A stretch of 64,000 nt of DNA from Sepioteuthis lessoniana (lineage: Eukaryota > Mollusca > Cephalopoda > Myopsida > Loliginidae), in NCBI GenBank assembly GCA_963585895.1, contig OY757904.1:64669461-64733460 (forward strand), given 5' to 3'. A program made the translations under genes and the position numbers. The notes under the pieces are model-generated. The model ran no database searches, was not told the origin of the DNA, and saw only the letters and a program-made list of their open reading frames with translations. Of this stretch, positions 21,938-33,264 are shown piece after piece (position 1 is the first letter of the stretch; each line of letters starts with the position of its first letter).

Positions 21938-22254
21938 GAGTATGTGTATTCTGACAAGATTGAAATATAATATATGAAAAATGATTAAGTGTTTTATAAA
22001 TTTAGGTGTCGATGTGATTCCGTATATATTTTGGGTAGGAAATAAGTGTGAAAAACCCAATCAGATTTGTTCAAGTTCTCGAAAACACTCACCACTATCT
22101 TAGCCATCCTTAACTGGACAATCGTGTTTGCACAGTTGCAGTGACACTGTAAGTAAAATTCTTTTACAATTTTAAACATAGCCACAACATCATTGGATTC
22201 AATAATTTTGTTATGTATTCCATTGCTGAACGTGTGCTGAATGTGTGCACGTTA

Positions 22255-22822
22255 AAACAATTTACTTGTCCAGTCGGCTGGAAGGAGGGGGCTGTACAAT
22301 ATACAGACTGCAAATCTGAAGAGGTGTAAGACCCCGCCCAACCAGTGTCCTGGATATGACACTAAGTAACCGGATGAGGAAGTTCCAGTGATGCTAGAGC
22401 TTTGGGAGAAAGTGGAGTACCCTTTCAATGTCATCTCTTCCAGGTGCCCTGATTGCACTTATCTATGGGTTAAAGGGAACTAAAGAAGTACTTATACTAA
22501 ACTGAATTGTTTGAAATGGAACTGTTTTTAACATTGAAACTGTACTTACGCTAGACGAATTAATATAGAACTATTTTGAAATTTAACTGTGTGTAAACAA
22601 AATCTATACTTACACTAAACTGAATTGTTTGAATTAGAACTGTTTGACAAAACCGATTAACTTGAAATAGAAATGTTTTTGAGAATTAAGCAGTGTGGAT
22701 CATGCTAAACTGAATTGTTGGAAATAAAATTGATTATTCGTATAACAACAGATTTGGACTTAAATAGCTTACAATGGTTGGAGTGGCATAAAACACAAAC
22801 AATCCAACCAACCAACCAACGA
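22255..22822 (+). mobile_element. Repeat C copy
   Basis: Head begins 'ttacttgtccagtcggctgg' and continues 'agtgtcctggatatgacact', 'gtgatgctagagctttggga' and 'ctatgggttaaagggaact' (to about 22490). A short array follows (actgaattgtttgaaatgga, gaactgtttgac, gaattaagc), then the tail (agatttggacttaaatagct, acaatggttg) and a (CCAA)n end at 22802-22822. Confidence 0.8.
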
Positions 22823-23317
22823 TCTATATATTCTTTTAACTTACATAAAATCAAAAATAGAAAAATATTGTTTATACTTTACTTTTCAAACAATGCTATA
22901 TATGGTGGACATATATTACTTTGAAAATATTAACTTATTTTTTAATATCTTTGCACAGAGCCACACTTTAAATCTTCACAAGTAGAGGGAGCATTTTATT
23001 ATGATGAGGCACAAAGAAATTCTACTTTGTCTAAAGGAATTTTTTTACACTATTTTATTCCGGAATGAAAGTAGTTAAAAAATAAAACCGATTAGAATAA
23101 AAGTAATTATCAATATGAAAATGGATATGTGTTATGTCAACTGGCACCGGAATATATTTAGTCATATAATAATGGAATGTCCAACTAAACTTGGTTTAGA
23201 TTATAAAGTTATCTCGGAAAAATTAAAAGTGGTTTGTAATGTTCTGGAAAGAATAGAATTCCTTCAATTTCAAAAGATCCATGTTTATGCACTTTTCTTC
23301 TTTGCATTTAAACTATT

Positions 23318-23318
<1 letters not shown>
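22823..23318. other. Unassigned AT-rich DNA
   Basis: No recognised feature. Confidence 0.5.

Positions 23319-23350
<32 letters not shown>
23319..23350. repeat. (GT)n microsatellite
   Basis: Perfect GT tract of about 32 bases. Confidence 0.95.
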
Positions 23351-23353
<3 letters not shown>

Positions 23354-23444
23354 AGGAGAGTGTGAGTAGGTGTGTATATGTAGAAGAATTGGTTTGAGAG
23401 TGAGTTTTCCCAATGAAGCTACTCATATCGAATTATGTCTGCCC

Positions 23445-23445
23445 C

Positions 23446-23480
<35 letters not shown>

Positions 23481-23542
23481 AGGGAAAGAGAGAGAGCGGT
23501 GCCCAGAAAGAGATAGATAGAGATAGAGAGAGATAGAGATAG

Positions 23543-23606
<64 letters not shown>
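23445..23606. repeat. Compound (TA)n and GA-rich microsatellite
   Basis: TA tract 23445-23472, then about 130 bases of GA with GATA interruptions. The minus-strand 'proteins' across it (SLSLSL...) are artefacts of the repeat. Confidence 0.95.
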
Positions 23607-23608
<2 letters not shown>

Positions 23609-24339
23609 GTAATACTGTAAAATTACTTTTTTCCTTCCACACAGTTTGTAATTTTTAGGCTTATTCTTGAATATTGTGGTTTGTTTACTGTTTTTTCTCT
23701 GTAAATTACATTTTCCTTGTTGTGTCGTTGGAATGATCGGCCAAAGGGTAACCATTGTTTTCGAAAATTTTCCAGATTCAGGCGTTAGCAGAACCTGACT
23801 TTCACTGTCTCAAGTAGTATCATCTGTATGAAACACAAGAAAAGAAAAAATAGAATTAAATAAAACATTACGTATTTTTATGTCTCATTATCATAAGTGC
23901 AAGGAACGTTGCTGTCAATGTATAGGTCTTTTGTTTGTTTGTCCATTTTTAAAGCCCTTTTCTTGATATGTCAATATGTACATTTAATAAGAAATTATTA
24001 GCTCATAAAATTGACATTGAGGTATAAAGTTGTTGTTACTGAGGCCTAGACAAATTATGTAACCATGAAAGGATAGTTGGTACAAGTGTTTGTTAAGGTT
24101 CTTACGATATGGATCGCCATCTCATAGGATTATTGGGGGGATATTTTCTCGTAATATATGTAGAGGATTAAGGTGGTAGTTAAAAAGATTTCACTGCATG
24201 GGCAAAAAAACTTCGTTATCAGAAATTCACTCCCAAGATTTTATTAGCATTTTTCTTTAAGTTAAGAAATAAGTGAGTCTAAGGTCTTTCGCTAAAATCA
24301 CAAAAGATAGCAATTTTTTGATTAATTAAATCAATAAAG
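23607..24339. other. Unassigned AT-rich DNA
   Basis: No recognised feature. Confidence 0.5.
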
Positions 24340-24477
24340 TAATGTTGGCGACCTCATTCCAGGGTGAGCCGAAGGCAACCTTTTCAATAGCTACTACAAC
24401 GAGGTGTTGGGGAGGTCACTACACCATTCCTTGGATTGCTCCACTTTACCTTTGATCTTTACCTTATGTTGTGATCT

Positions 24478-25311
24478 TCAGATAAGACTGGTGGAAGAAC
24501 AACTCAAATAACGGGTGATAGGTAAACGTTATTGTATTAGCAGAAAAAGGAAGTCATGCAAAAAAAGCAGTCTGTCGGTCAAATGTCTCGTAAGGAACGA
24601 GAAATTGTTTCCCTTTATTTCTGGTGTAATAATTACAGCAAGGCACAAGGCCTTAAGTTTTGGGGGAAGGGGAAGGGTGCGGTCTTGCATTGACTATGTT
24701 TTACTAAGGGGGCCTAGCTAGCCACATTCGCCGACCTATTAAACAATACAATATATAACCATTCATCCACCGTCATGCGCGCTGCTACCACCAAAATACC
24801 ACATTTGCTCTATGAATAAAGACCTACTTAAAACCCCGAAAGTGATGTATGAATTTATTTACAATTTTGTGATATTCTTACAAGGAATTTGTATGATGGG
24901 AATGGGGAAAAAAACCCCGAAATATATACAATACGAAAAACAAGGAAAAATTCCCCGTTTGGTTGCCTTCCCATCCCCACGTCTACAAAAATGGAGGCCG
25001 ACTGTTTTCCGGTGTCCGGAAGCACTGAAAACAAGCCGGACATACCCTAGGTAGGACTGGGATCCTACTCTAGTAGGGTAAAGAAATACAGGGTTGGGCA
25101 CGGAATGGGACAATAAAAGAAGGCAGGTAATATGGTTTTTTATATACATGTGAATTTTTTTCCAAGATCTTCAATAAAATCGGGCTGGAGTATGGGTAGA
25201 GGTACAAAAATAATGGGGATGGGGAAGATCTTGAGAGTTAACGACTAGATGACGGGGACAATGACTGACAACATACTGCTAACTAGGTTTCAAAGGGAAA
25301 AGCTTGTCTAC
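24478..25311 (-). other. Presumed 3' UTR of the Tx1-like LINE
   Basis: Non-coding in all frames beyond short overlaps, and with G-rich runs (for example 'aatggggatggggaagatct'). It is assigned to the LINE because it lies between the end of its coding region and the downstream copy of the target duplication. Confidence 0.65.
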
Positions 25312-27265
25312 TTACCGGGGGTGGGGTCCCGAAGGACCCGTACTGTAGACGCCATGGACCGGCAGAGGAGGGAAGGATGACTCCAACATTGCCCCCATTC
25401 TTACGACCATGCTCGCTGCATTCACCCACCTTCTGCTGAATGTTATGCGATCCAAGCGTTTTCTATCGCATCTGATTTTGACCCTAAGCAAATTCCTAAA
25501 ATACAAAACCAGATCACGATGAGAAAAGTTTGCATCGTCATACAATCCGTTCTTTGGCGTAGTCCAAATCACCATTCGAGCAACAGCTCGATCCTGGCGC
25601 CCAATTCCAGTGAGAGCGAATCTCCTCCGCCGTCCAGCCTCGCCCCTCGCTAAGAGGATCAGAAGCAGGACCTAGCACTAACTCCTGATATAGCTCTTTC
25701 TTAGGCCATGAAAGGTCACTGGACCCAAGAAGGTTACGAAGGGCCTTTCGGCATTCGCGGACAAACAGATCTTCGCCCTAAGGCTTACGTCGACCTTCAG
25801 CCTTTGGGTCTGACTTGAGACGAGGAAACGCCGACTCACCTTTCGTCTCCACACTGCGTCCCCCGTCAAGGACCGGCCCAGGTATGCAAGTCTTTCAGCA
25901 AGCCAGTGGCTCTCCAGATCAGGCATACCCGGACCCCCGTTGCGTGTACGTTGGATACAGACCTGCCTACGGACCATCGGTCTTGCACCTCCCCAGATCA
26001 ATCTGGAGAGGGATTGTTGCAGTGCCAACCAACATGCCTTAGGCAGAGGAAGTACAGCCAATCGGTAAAGGATCAAGGGGAAGACGTACGTGGCGCACGC
26101 CTCCGCCCTGCCTTTTAAGGACAACCTCATTGAAAGCCAGATTCCCACCTGAGCATTCACCTTGGTTTGTACTTCCGACCAATTTCGCTCCAGTTGGAGG
26201 TCGGGCCCGAACCACACCCCGAGGATGCAGATGGGTCCCTCACTCCAGCGGAAGGGCCCTGGAAGAGTATTGCTTCCCCTCTTAGAACCGAGCCGCAAAC
26301 CTTCGCTTTTGTCAAAATTGACCTTGGCTCCTGCGATCCGCTCGAACTCGACGACCGCCTCTTTCACAACCTTTATATCCAGGCGGCGGGATACAAAGAC
26401 TGTGATGTCATCAGCGAACGCGGAAACTCTTGTCGTCAGAGGGCCAGCAAAAAGGACACCGTGTAGGGACGGACTTGTCCCCTCATCCCTTAGCCTGAGT
26501 AGGAGGGGCTCCAACGCGAGGACATAGAGAAGAGGAGACAGGGGGAAGCCCTGCCGGACCGAACTCTCGATCGCGAATACCTCCGAACGCCTTCCGTTCA
26601 CCTGCACCACTGCCTGAGGGTTGTGGTACATCATGCTAATCCATCTGCGGAACTCCGGTTTGAATCGGGCAGTCTCCAAAACAGTCGCCAAGAACCGATG
26701 GTCTAACCTATCGAAGGCCTTGGACTGATCTAAACTGATCAGCGCGGCTTCGGTGTTGTCTTCTATTCCCTCTAGGACCTCGCGAATCAAGTGCAGATTG
26801 TCCTGGATCGATCTTCCCTTCACAGCAAAGGTCTGTTCGGGGCCGATCAGATAACCGATGACACGCTGTAAACGATTCGCCAAGACCCGGGCCAAAATCT
26901 TTAACTCTGTGTTAAGTAGAGTTAAGGGCCTGTAGTCGTCTAAACCCTCCCCAACCTGCTGGCCACCTTTCTTCAGCAATGTGATTACGCCCTTGGTAAC
27001 GCAACCAGGGATGGCTCCCTGGGCGAACCAATGGTTGAACACATCCGTCAGAATAGGGACAAACATGTGCGACATCCTCAAGTACACTTCGTAGGGCAAA
27101 CCATCTAGTCCCGGCGACTTGTTGAGGCCGACCTGCTTCAACGCATCACGGACTTCGCATTCAGTAACAACGAGAAATTGTCTGCCCCGAGCGAGCTAAG
27201 CTCGGAGAATATGTTTAGGTTGGACGAGTCCATCTTTTGGGTATGGTAGGATATGTCCCCATAAC
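25312..27265 (-). pseudogene. Tx1-like LINE pol: reverse transcriptase, frameshifted
   Basis: The longest real coding relic in the window. The open frame 25678-27141 gives 487 residues covering the RT and thumb regions: KSPGLDGLPYEVY at about residues 8-20, DDYRPLTLLNTELK near 68-81, motif A LDQSKAFDRLDH (about 141-152), motif B SSVRQGFPLSPLL (about 196-208), motif C SAFADDITVF (about 244-253, an F-A-D-D box), and V-N-F-D-K-S. The catalytic aspartates are present. The frame's first Met is internal: coding similarity continues upstream in another frame (27183-27265, LNIFSELSSLGAD), so there is a frameshift near 27183. Two more, near 25740 and 25590, break the C-terminus, which continues as WPKKELYQELV and then SHRDLVLYFRNLLRVKIRC before its stop at 25312. 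The motifs and C-terminus resemble the Tx1 clade. No function for the host is implied. Confidence 0.85.
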
Positions 27266-27392
27266 ACCTTATTAGTCCTAAGCAAGGCGGCATCGAACAT
27301 CATTCCTTGTTTCTTTGTTGACTCGATCTGGGATTAAACCATGGTACACCGAACCATCGGCGAACACTCTACTCATTAAGCCAATGGCCGTT

Positions 27393-27529
27393 AAAAGTGT
27401 CTTCTAATTTGAATGAGTTGAAATGCGAAGTTTATGTTTACACTTTGCCTTGTGGTTTTATATCGCTGGGTTAAATTTAAGCCGAGATTTATGTATATTA
27501 GCTTTTTGATTTCTCTTGATTTGGTTTCT
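27393..27529. other. Unassigned DNA
   Basis: Short AT-rich spacer between SINE D and SINE B. Confidence 0.4.
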
Positions 27530-27760
27530 TTATTCAATAACATATTATTTATTCAATGACACATTATTCATGTGTTTTTTTAATACCAATGTCATAATTG
27601 CATTAATAGTATTATTTAACTCATAACTGGGGAAGAATAAGAGATTTCATATATTTCCTAGAGGTATTATTACGAAAGTGAAAGTGATCGAACGACTGGA
27701 GTCCGAACTCGCTAATTACAATTTTACAATCCGGTACGTTAGCCATCATAGGGACTCCAC
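27530..27760 (-). mobile_element. SINE B copy, diverged
   Basis: On the minus strand the head lies at 27690-27760 (B-box-like 'gagttcggactcc'), the central module at 27610-27690 (complement of 'ttaactcataactggggaag', 'gaggtattattacgaaagtg'), and the tail relic near 27540-27600. Confidence 0.5.
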
Positions 27761-28830
27761 CTAAACTTAATTGTTGGGTAAGGTTAGGGGTATAAGGTAA
27801 CCACTGAAGAATTAAACGGTACGGACCTGCTTGTCTAGCTTGCTAAACATCCTGGATTTGGTGCAACCTAGAATCTTAGTCTAGATTACGTCTGGCACAA
27901 GCCATGTAGAAGAAGCACTTTATAAGAATAGAGCTCCTTAGTAGGAACTGATATCTTCGCACGAAAGCTCTAATTAAATTATTGCATTTGTATTTGGTCA
28001 GTCATGATCTACTTTACATAATTCGTTTCGTGTGTTGTAAAAAGGTATAATGTAGAACACGATGAGAAAGTTCATATCTAGAGAGAGTATATAATAATTT
28101 GCATAATTTCTACAATGTAGGTGTTATAGCATGTTTATGGAAGTAGGCAACTCGTATAGTGCAACACAAATGCGATAGTATCAAAATGGATACGAAAACT
28201 TGGTCAACAAAGATGTCGAATTTGATAACCTTGTAAATTGTCCACAGACTGACGCACTCTACACCTGTTGGAATATATTCCAATAAGCTGCATGAATGCA
28301 TATAAGACTTTCACTAAAATACTCGTTCTGTCTATAGAATAATCTAGTCCTGTTGATTAAATAAAGTGCTCGGTTCAAAGTTCCGTGTAGGCTTCCGAGT
28401 TCGACTTAACACTTGTACTTGGTTATGCCTAACAGAATCAGAACAGGCGACCACGGTGGATTCAATAAAGGACGTAGTTGGAAGTTCCGTGTTGGTTCCC
28501 GAGTTCGACAAACACCTGAAGAAGGCCGGAGGATGCATTGATAAAAACGTCCTGAATATAACAATAAAAATTAAGGGAATAGTCAGAAAACTCTAAAATA
28601 TAGAAATTATCAAGATTCATCTAAAATATTTTGGCAAATGATATTATAAACCCAATGAAACACTTACACTCACACACACACACACACATATGAATTTTTA
28701 TTTAACACATTTATGCGTACCCCCGAAAATATATAAGTAAGTGCATGATGATCTTGCTGAATTTTTCTCATTAGCACCCCACTACCAGCACACACATATA
28801 TCATCATCACCAAGATGTGCTGCTAGCACG
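27761..28830. repeat. Unassigned DNA with an internal direct repeat
   Basis: 'gttccgtgtaggcttccgag' followed by ttcgac at about 28380 recurs as 'gttccgtgttggttcccgag' with ttcgac at about 28485, 103-105 bases later, within a plus-strand frame of 76 codons (28366-28596). 'cacctgaagaaggcc' follows the second copy; the reverse complement of a similar phrase occurs near 55315. A short CA tract lies at 28671-28688. No gene is supported. Confidence 0.45.
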
Positions 28831-28831
28831 G

Positions 28832-28885
<54 letters not shown>
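28832..28885. repeat. (TA)n microsatellite
   Basis: Perfect TA tract of about 54 bases. Confidence 0.95.
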
Positions 28886-28886
<1 letters not shown>

Positions 28887-29336
28887 TTTAAAATGATAAG
28901 ATCCATCAGGAAATTAATCATTTTACTTCAGCATTTGTTTCTAATGTTTTCCTTTTCTTCAGGGTGATGGTGACGTTGTCTTAGATTTACATATAGGTGA
29001 TTGTTTTGAAAGGGTTGTTTTCTTTTCTTATTCCAAGATTTGTGCCTGAGAAATTTTAGATCGCATTGATTGGCTAATTTCTGTGATAAAATTGCATTTC
29101 GCTTTTTCTCTTTCCCACTCTTTTTACATTTGCAAAAGTTGTGTCTTTGTCTCTGTAAGCGCTAGTGTCTATGTATCAGTATATACTTAAGTTTTTTTTT
29201 AATAATCTACTTATCCCAAAATAATCTAAGATAGTTGATATGCTCTAAATTACACTATATTGCTGCGTGTGTCGTGTTCTTTTTATATTTCTTCTCCCCT
29301 TAGTGATTGGTAATAGTTGATGTGTCATAAAATTCA

Positions 29337-29339
<3 letters not shown>
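28886..29339. other. Unassigned AT-rich DNA
   Basis: No recognised feature. Confidence 0.5.

Positions 29340-29409
<70 letters not shown>
29340..29409. repeat. (GT)n microsatellite
   Basis: Perfect GT tract of about 70 bases. Confidence 0.95.
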
Positions 29410-29701
29410 TTAAGTTCTGTTTAATGTTGGTTGAATTTTTCAAAAAATAAACCAAGTAATCTGATCTGAAAATTCTCTGACACAAATCTTGAAGTTAAAA
29501 AGAACAACAACCTTATCAAAACAGTCACCACAATATAAATCAAATGCAACGCCGACTTCAGCTATTATCATCCTAAAGAAAGGGAGAACGCTAGAAACAC
29601 ATGTTGGAGAAAAATGAATAACTAAAAAAAAACCTCCTTGCTGACCTATTCATTTTAGTGGCTCTTTTTTCTCATTGGACCAACAAAACTGTATTTATAT
29701 A

Positions 29702-29705
<4 letters not shown>

Positions 29706-29764
<59 letters not shown>
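29706..29764. repeat. (TA)n microsatellite
   Basis: Perfect TA tract of about 59 bases, immediately 3' of the SINE B that follows (whose tail faces it). Confidence 0.95.
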
Positions 29765-29766
<2 letters not shown>

Positions 29767-29774
29767 TTTGTTTG

Positions 29775-30108
<334 letters not shown>

Positions 30109-30194
30109 GTGCATTTAGGTCTTCTTACTTTCTCTTTGTGTCTCTTTTTTCTCTGTATATATGCCTATACCGCTCATATATACGTTCATCAATT

Positions 30195-30208
30195 TCTCTC
30201 TCTCTCTC

Positions 30209-30254
<46 letters not shown>
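30195..30254. repeat. Compound (TC)n(TA)n microsatellite
   Basis: Short TC tract passing into about 44 bases of TA. Confidence 0.95.
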
Positions 30255-30258
<4 letters not shown>

Positions 30259-30800
30259 TAAACAACTTGTTAGCACACTTAAATTAAATCAGTAATTATT
30301 TACACTTGGCTGTATTAATACAGTTTGTATGCTACTCCATTGATGCAAATCTTTTTAATAAATTCTTTAAATAGAAATATAATTGTTTTACAGTTGCAAA
30401 GAAGACATTTCTTGTATCTTATAATCTGGGAACGTGGGTAAAATTTTATCACGAGCAAAGTTACATTAAGTTGAGACGTGAAGCGAATTTTTAATCACTG
30501 CCGAAAGAATCCTCTTCTCATTTTGAATTTATTTACATTATATTGAAATTCGTTTTAGTAAATTCTTCTCAGATCAAATAGACACTTACTTTACAGTTTC
30601 GACAGGAAAAAGATAGCTTAATTCTTAATTCGTCACACACAAATAAATAAAATAATTTAGAGAAAAGTGTCCGCTGAGTTTTAAAATTAATTGTAGTTTT
30701 ATTATCAAATCCAGAAATTATTTTAAAACAATAATAGATACTTATGATTTATTCAGTCTTTTAAAAAAAATAATCAGATTATTTTCTTACAAAAAAATCA
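30255..30800. other. Unassigned AT-rich DNA
   Basis: No recognised feature. Confidence 0.5.
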
Positions 30801-30802
30801 AA

Positions 30803-31345
30803 TGAGGGGAAGTTACTTGTGTAGTGGTTAACAAGCTTAACTTGAGGTGCCCGTGGTGTAGTCGTTATCGTCGTAGGAAATGAACACGGCGACACGAGTT
30901 CAAATCCTGGACGAGACTGATTGCATTTCACATAGCACTAATACCCTTGGGAAAGTTATGAATCCAATTATTCTCCCTCCAGCTATGGGTAAATAGTAGG
31001 ACAGACTAGGTTCTTCAGCCTTGGTGAGGCAACTAGTCTAGGAGAAGGAAAACTCTGAATTCAAACCTGTTAAACTCTGCTTAAAAATTGACCTTGTGTC
31101 ATATCCTGCCCGAGCGGAGGGGTTGGCTAAATAGTAACAAGCTTAACTGAAACAGCGAAGTAAGTGAGTTTGAATTCCAGTCTCGCTATCACACTTATTT
31201 CATACTAATGCTCTTGGAAAAAGGTATTAATCCCCTTATCATCTGAATTATGGATTACATTTTACAACTACAGTACTTTTGGATTTGGATGGCTTTGGCA
31301 TTAAATAATTCTCAATTATGATATGCTATTAAACAAAGAAACAAA
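30803..31345 (+). mobile_element. SINE B copy split by SINE A
   Basis: The tRNA-like head starts before the insertion ('cttgtgtagtggttaacaag', A-box-like) and resumes at 31135 with a B-box-like 'gagtttgaattccag', the central 'ctaatgctcttggaaaaagg' and the tail 'gatggctttggcattaaata' with 'gatatgctattaaac'. SINE A lies between its A and B boxes. Confidence 0.75.
30829..31148 (+). mobile_element. SINE A copy with 14-bp target duplication
   Basis: The body is 30843-31134, starting 'tgaggtgcccgtggtgtagt' and with the complete B-box-like 'gagttcaaatcctgg', central module and tail. The perfect direct repeat taacaagcttaact flanks it (30829-30842 and 31135-31148) and belongs to the interrupted SINE B head. 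Confidence 0.92.
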
Positions 31346-33070
31346 ACTGTCTACTGAAACTTCATTTATATTCCATTTAATTTGTAATTTACATATTATA
31401 GTCTCATGGTAACTCGTCATCGTCATATATCATCAAAATCAATGCATGTCGTGAACACAGATTTCTTTGACCCTTTCTTCATATAGGTCTCTATCAGGCA
31501 TCACTCTAGATCAGTACTTTAGATGATATCCAATGTCTACAGTTAGTTCATGAAATTGAATGTTTGCGGTTGGCTAATTCTAAGGTATCATCTTGTACGA
31601 GTCAGTTGTTGAAAGTCACTTACTTCATCACCAATGCCCAGCGTCTCTTTACTCTCTTACTTGAATTGTTTCTGGGATGAGAAGCAAGTGGTTATGTAGC
31701 TGCTATTTTGTTGAGAACTGAATCCGGTATTTATTCAAAGCAAGACGCAGAAATATTCAGTTGTACTCATCGAAGTGCTCCACTCGGGTTCGAGTGTTGC
31801 ATTCCTAGCATAGTACTGATGCAGTTATATCGTGGAATAATTGCCGATCTATTCTATCTGAGAGAGCTGATTTCCATGTGGTTACTAACTTCTTGATAAC
31901 AGCCTATGCTTTTCCTATTTGTATGCTGAAATCTTTTTCAGTAGATGCGATATGCTATCGAGGTATATGATTTTCTCTTATAATTTCAGAGGTTTTCCAT
32001 TCAATGAGATAGCACCGTCCTAATTAAAACACATGTACTGTGTTTTTATTTGAGTTCATGTAAGTAATAATTCAACTTGATTCCTGCTTGTTGTTAATCA
32101 GCAGAAATCCAGCGAAAGCATACGGATTTGTAAAAAGCGCGAAATTTTCATTTTTATGTCGTCATTTACATGCTACTTAAAAAAATGTTTATTGTTTAAA
32201 ATTCCAAATCCTTTCTTGACAAAAAAAATATCACGAACATAGCAAAATCAGCTGTTCCATTCCATTCTCAAAAACATGAATATGCCTGATAATCACTTTC
32301 TCTCTTTCTTTTATATGTGGATTCCAGCAATTTTATTTACCATCTTCAATATATTAGGTGACCAATTTTTTACAGCATTTTACATACAACTCATCTTTAC
32401 AAAAATATAGTTTACACTATAAAATTTGATGAATTCTCTAACTGGAGTTATATTATGGATAGATAATTTTGGCGCTATTTGTATGTATTAATATGCTAAT
32501 TTCATTTGCAACTTTTACTATGGAAAGTTTGGGAACGAAAGAGCTTTGGGGAGTAAGACTGCTAACTTATTTCCCAGTGGTCGAGCATTTTAAAGGAATA
32601 ATTGAAACGGGGATTTACTTTCATTCTGGCATCGTGAGACCAACTCTGGAAGAAAAGTGATCCTTATACAAATATGTATCATTTGTTATTGATTATGATT
32701 AAAATCGTACGAGGTCTTAAAAAAGTTATGAACATTTAGAAAAGATTTATATGAGTGTATTTATCTTTTTTACCTTTACAAAAAAATGGAAAATATAGAC
32801 TTATCGATTATTAGTTCTACGACAAATAAAATAAGTAAAACTTTAGAATATATAAAAAAAGAAAAACTGATCATTTACGTGAACATTTCAGTATGTTTTT
32901 TGCAGCAAATTTCTGCTATATGGGGAAATCTAATTATGCCAGATAAATTGTGAGCATTTCGATATTTTAGACTCACTGATCGAATTTCAGTTCTTCAGTA
33001 TAATGTTACATTTTATTTTATAAGTGACAAGCCAGCATAATATTTGCGGGTTTCCCGAGAATGTCAATTG

Positions 33071-33075
<5 letters not shown>
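31346..33075. other. Unassigned AT-rich DNA
   Basis: No gene or known repeat supported. 31400-31900 is somewhat less AT-rich and could be an old element fragment, but no protein similarity is visible on either strand. Confidence 0.45.

Positions 33076-33142
<67 letters not shown>
33076..33142. repeat. (TA)n microsatellite
   Basis: Perfect TA tract of about 67 bases. Confidence 0.95.
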
Positions 33143-33147
<5 letters not shown>

Positions 33148-33264
33148 TGTTTGGGTATGAAAGACACCCAGACACGTTTATAATAAAAAACTACAGATGT
33201 TAATAGCAATGTTAGCGTATATTAGAATACGACAACTACCTTATTTGAAGATGGATATCAAACA

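Larger units (their letters stand above)
24478..27265 (-). mobile_element. 5'-truncated Tx1-like LINE with 7-bp target duplication
   Basis: A 2.8-kb minus-strand insertion. From its 5' end (27265) it runs through broken coding sequence, an intact reverse-transcriptase frame (25678-27141), frameshifted C-terminal coding sequence (25312-25740) and about 830 bases of presumed 3' UTR (24478-25311). The endonuclease domain and ORF1 expected of a full-length Tx1/L1-type element are absent, so it is 5'-truncated. It is clearly richer in G+C than the flanking DNA. The flanks both read ACCTTAT. No poly(A) is evident at the 3' junction. Confidence 0.85.
24340..27392 (-). mobile_element. SINE D copy split by Tx1-like LINE
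   Basis: The 3' half of a minus-strand SINE D is at 24340-24477 ('tagctactacaacgaggtgt', 'gattgctccactttaccttt') and the 5' half, with tRNA-like boxes, at 27266-27392 ('agcaaggcggcatcgaacat', 'gggattaaacc', 'cggcgaacactctactcatt'). Compared with intact copies the two halves join at 'accttat', which is present on both sides of the intervening LINE (24471-24477 and 27266-27272). The LINE therefore inserted into this SINE. Confidence 0.8.

Noticed and set aside
25815-26527. Plus-strand frames of 75-121 codons
   Set aside because: They are antisense to the GC-rich Tx1-like reverse transcriptase frame.
30843-30920. tRNA gene suggested by A-box and B-box-like sequences
   Set aside because: The boxes belong to SINE A, with target duplications and a long SINE body; no paired acceptor stem or mature tRNA fold is seen. 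The same applies to all SINE heads in the window.
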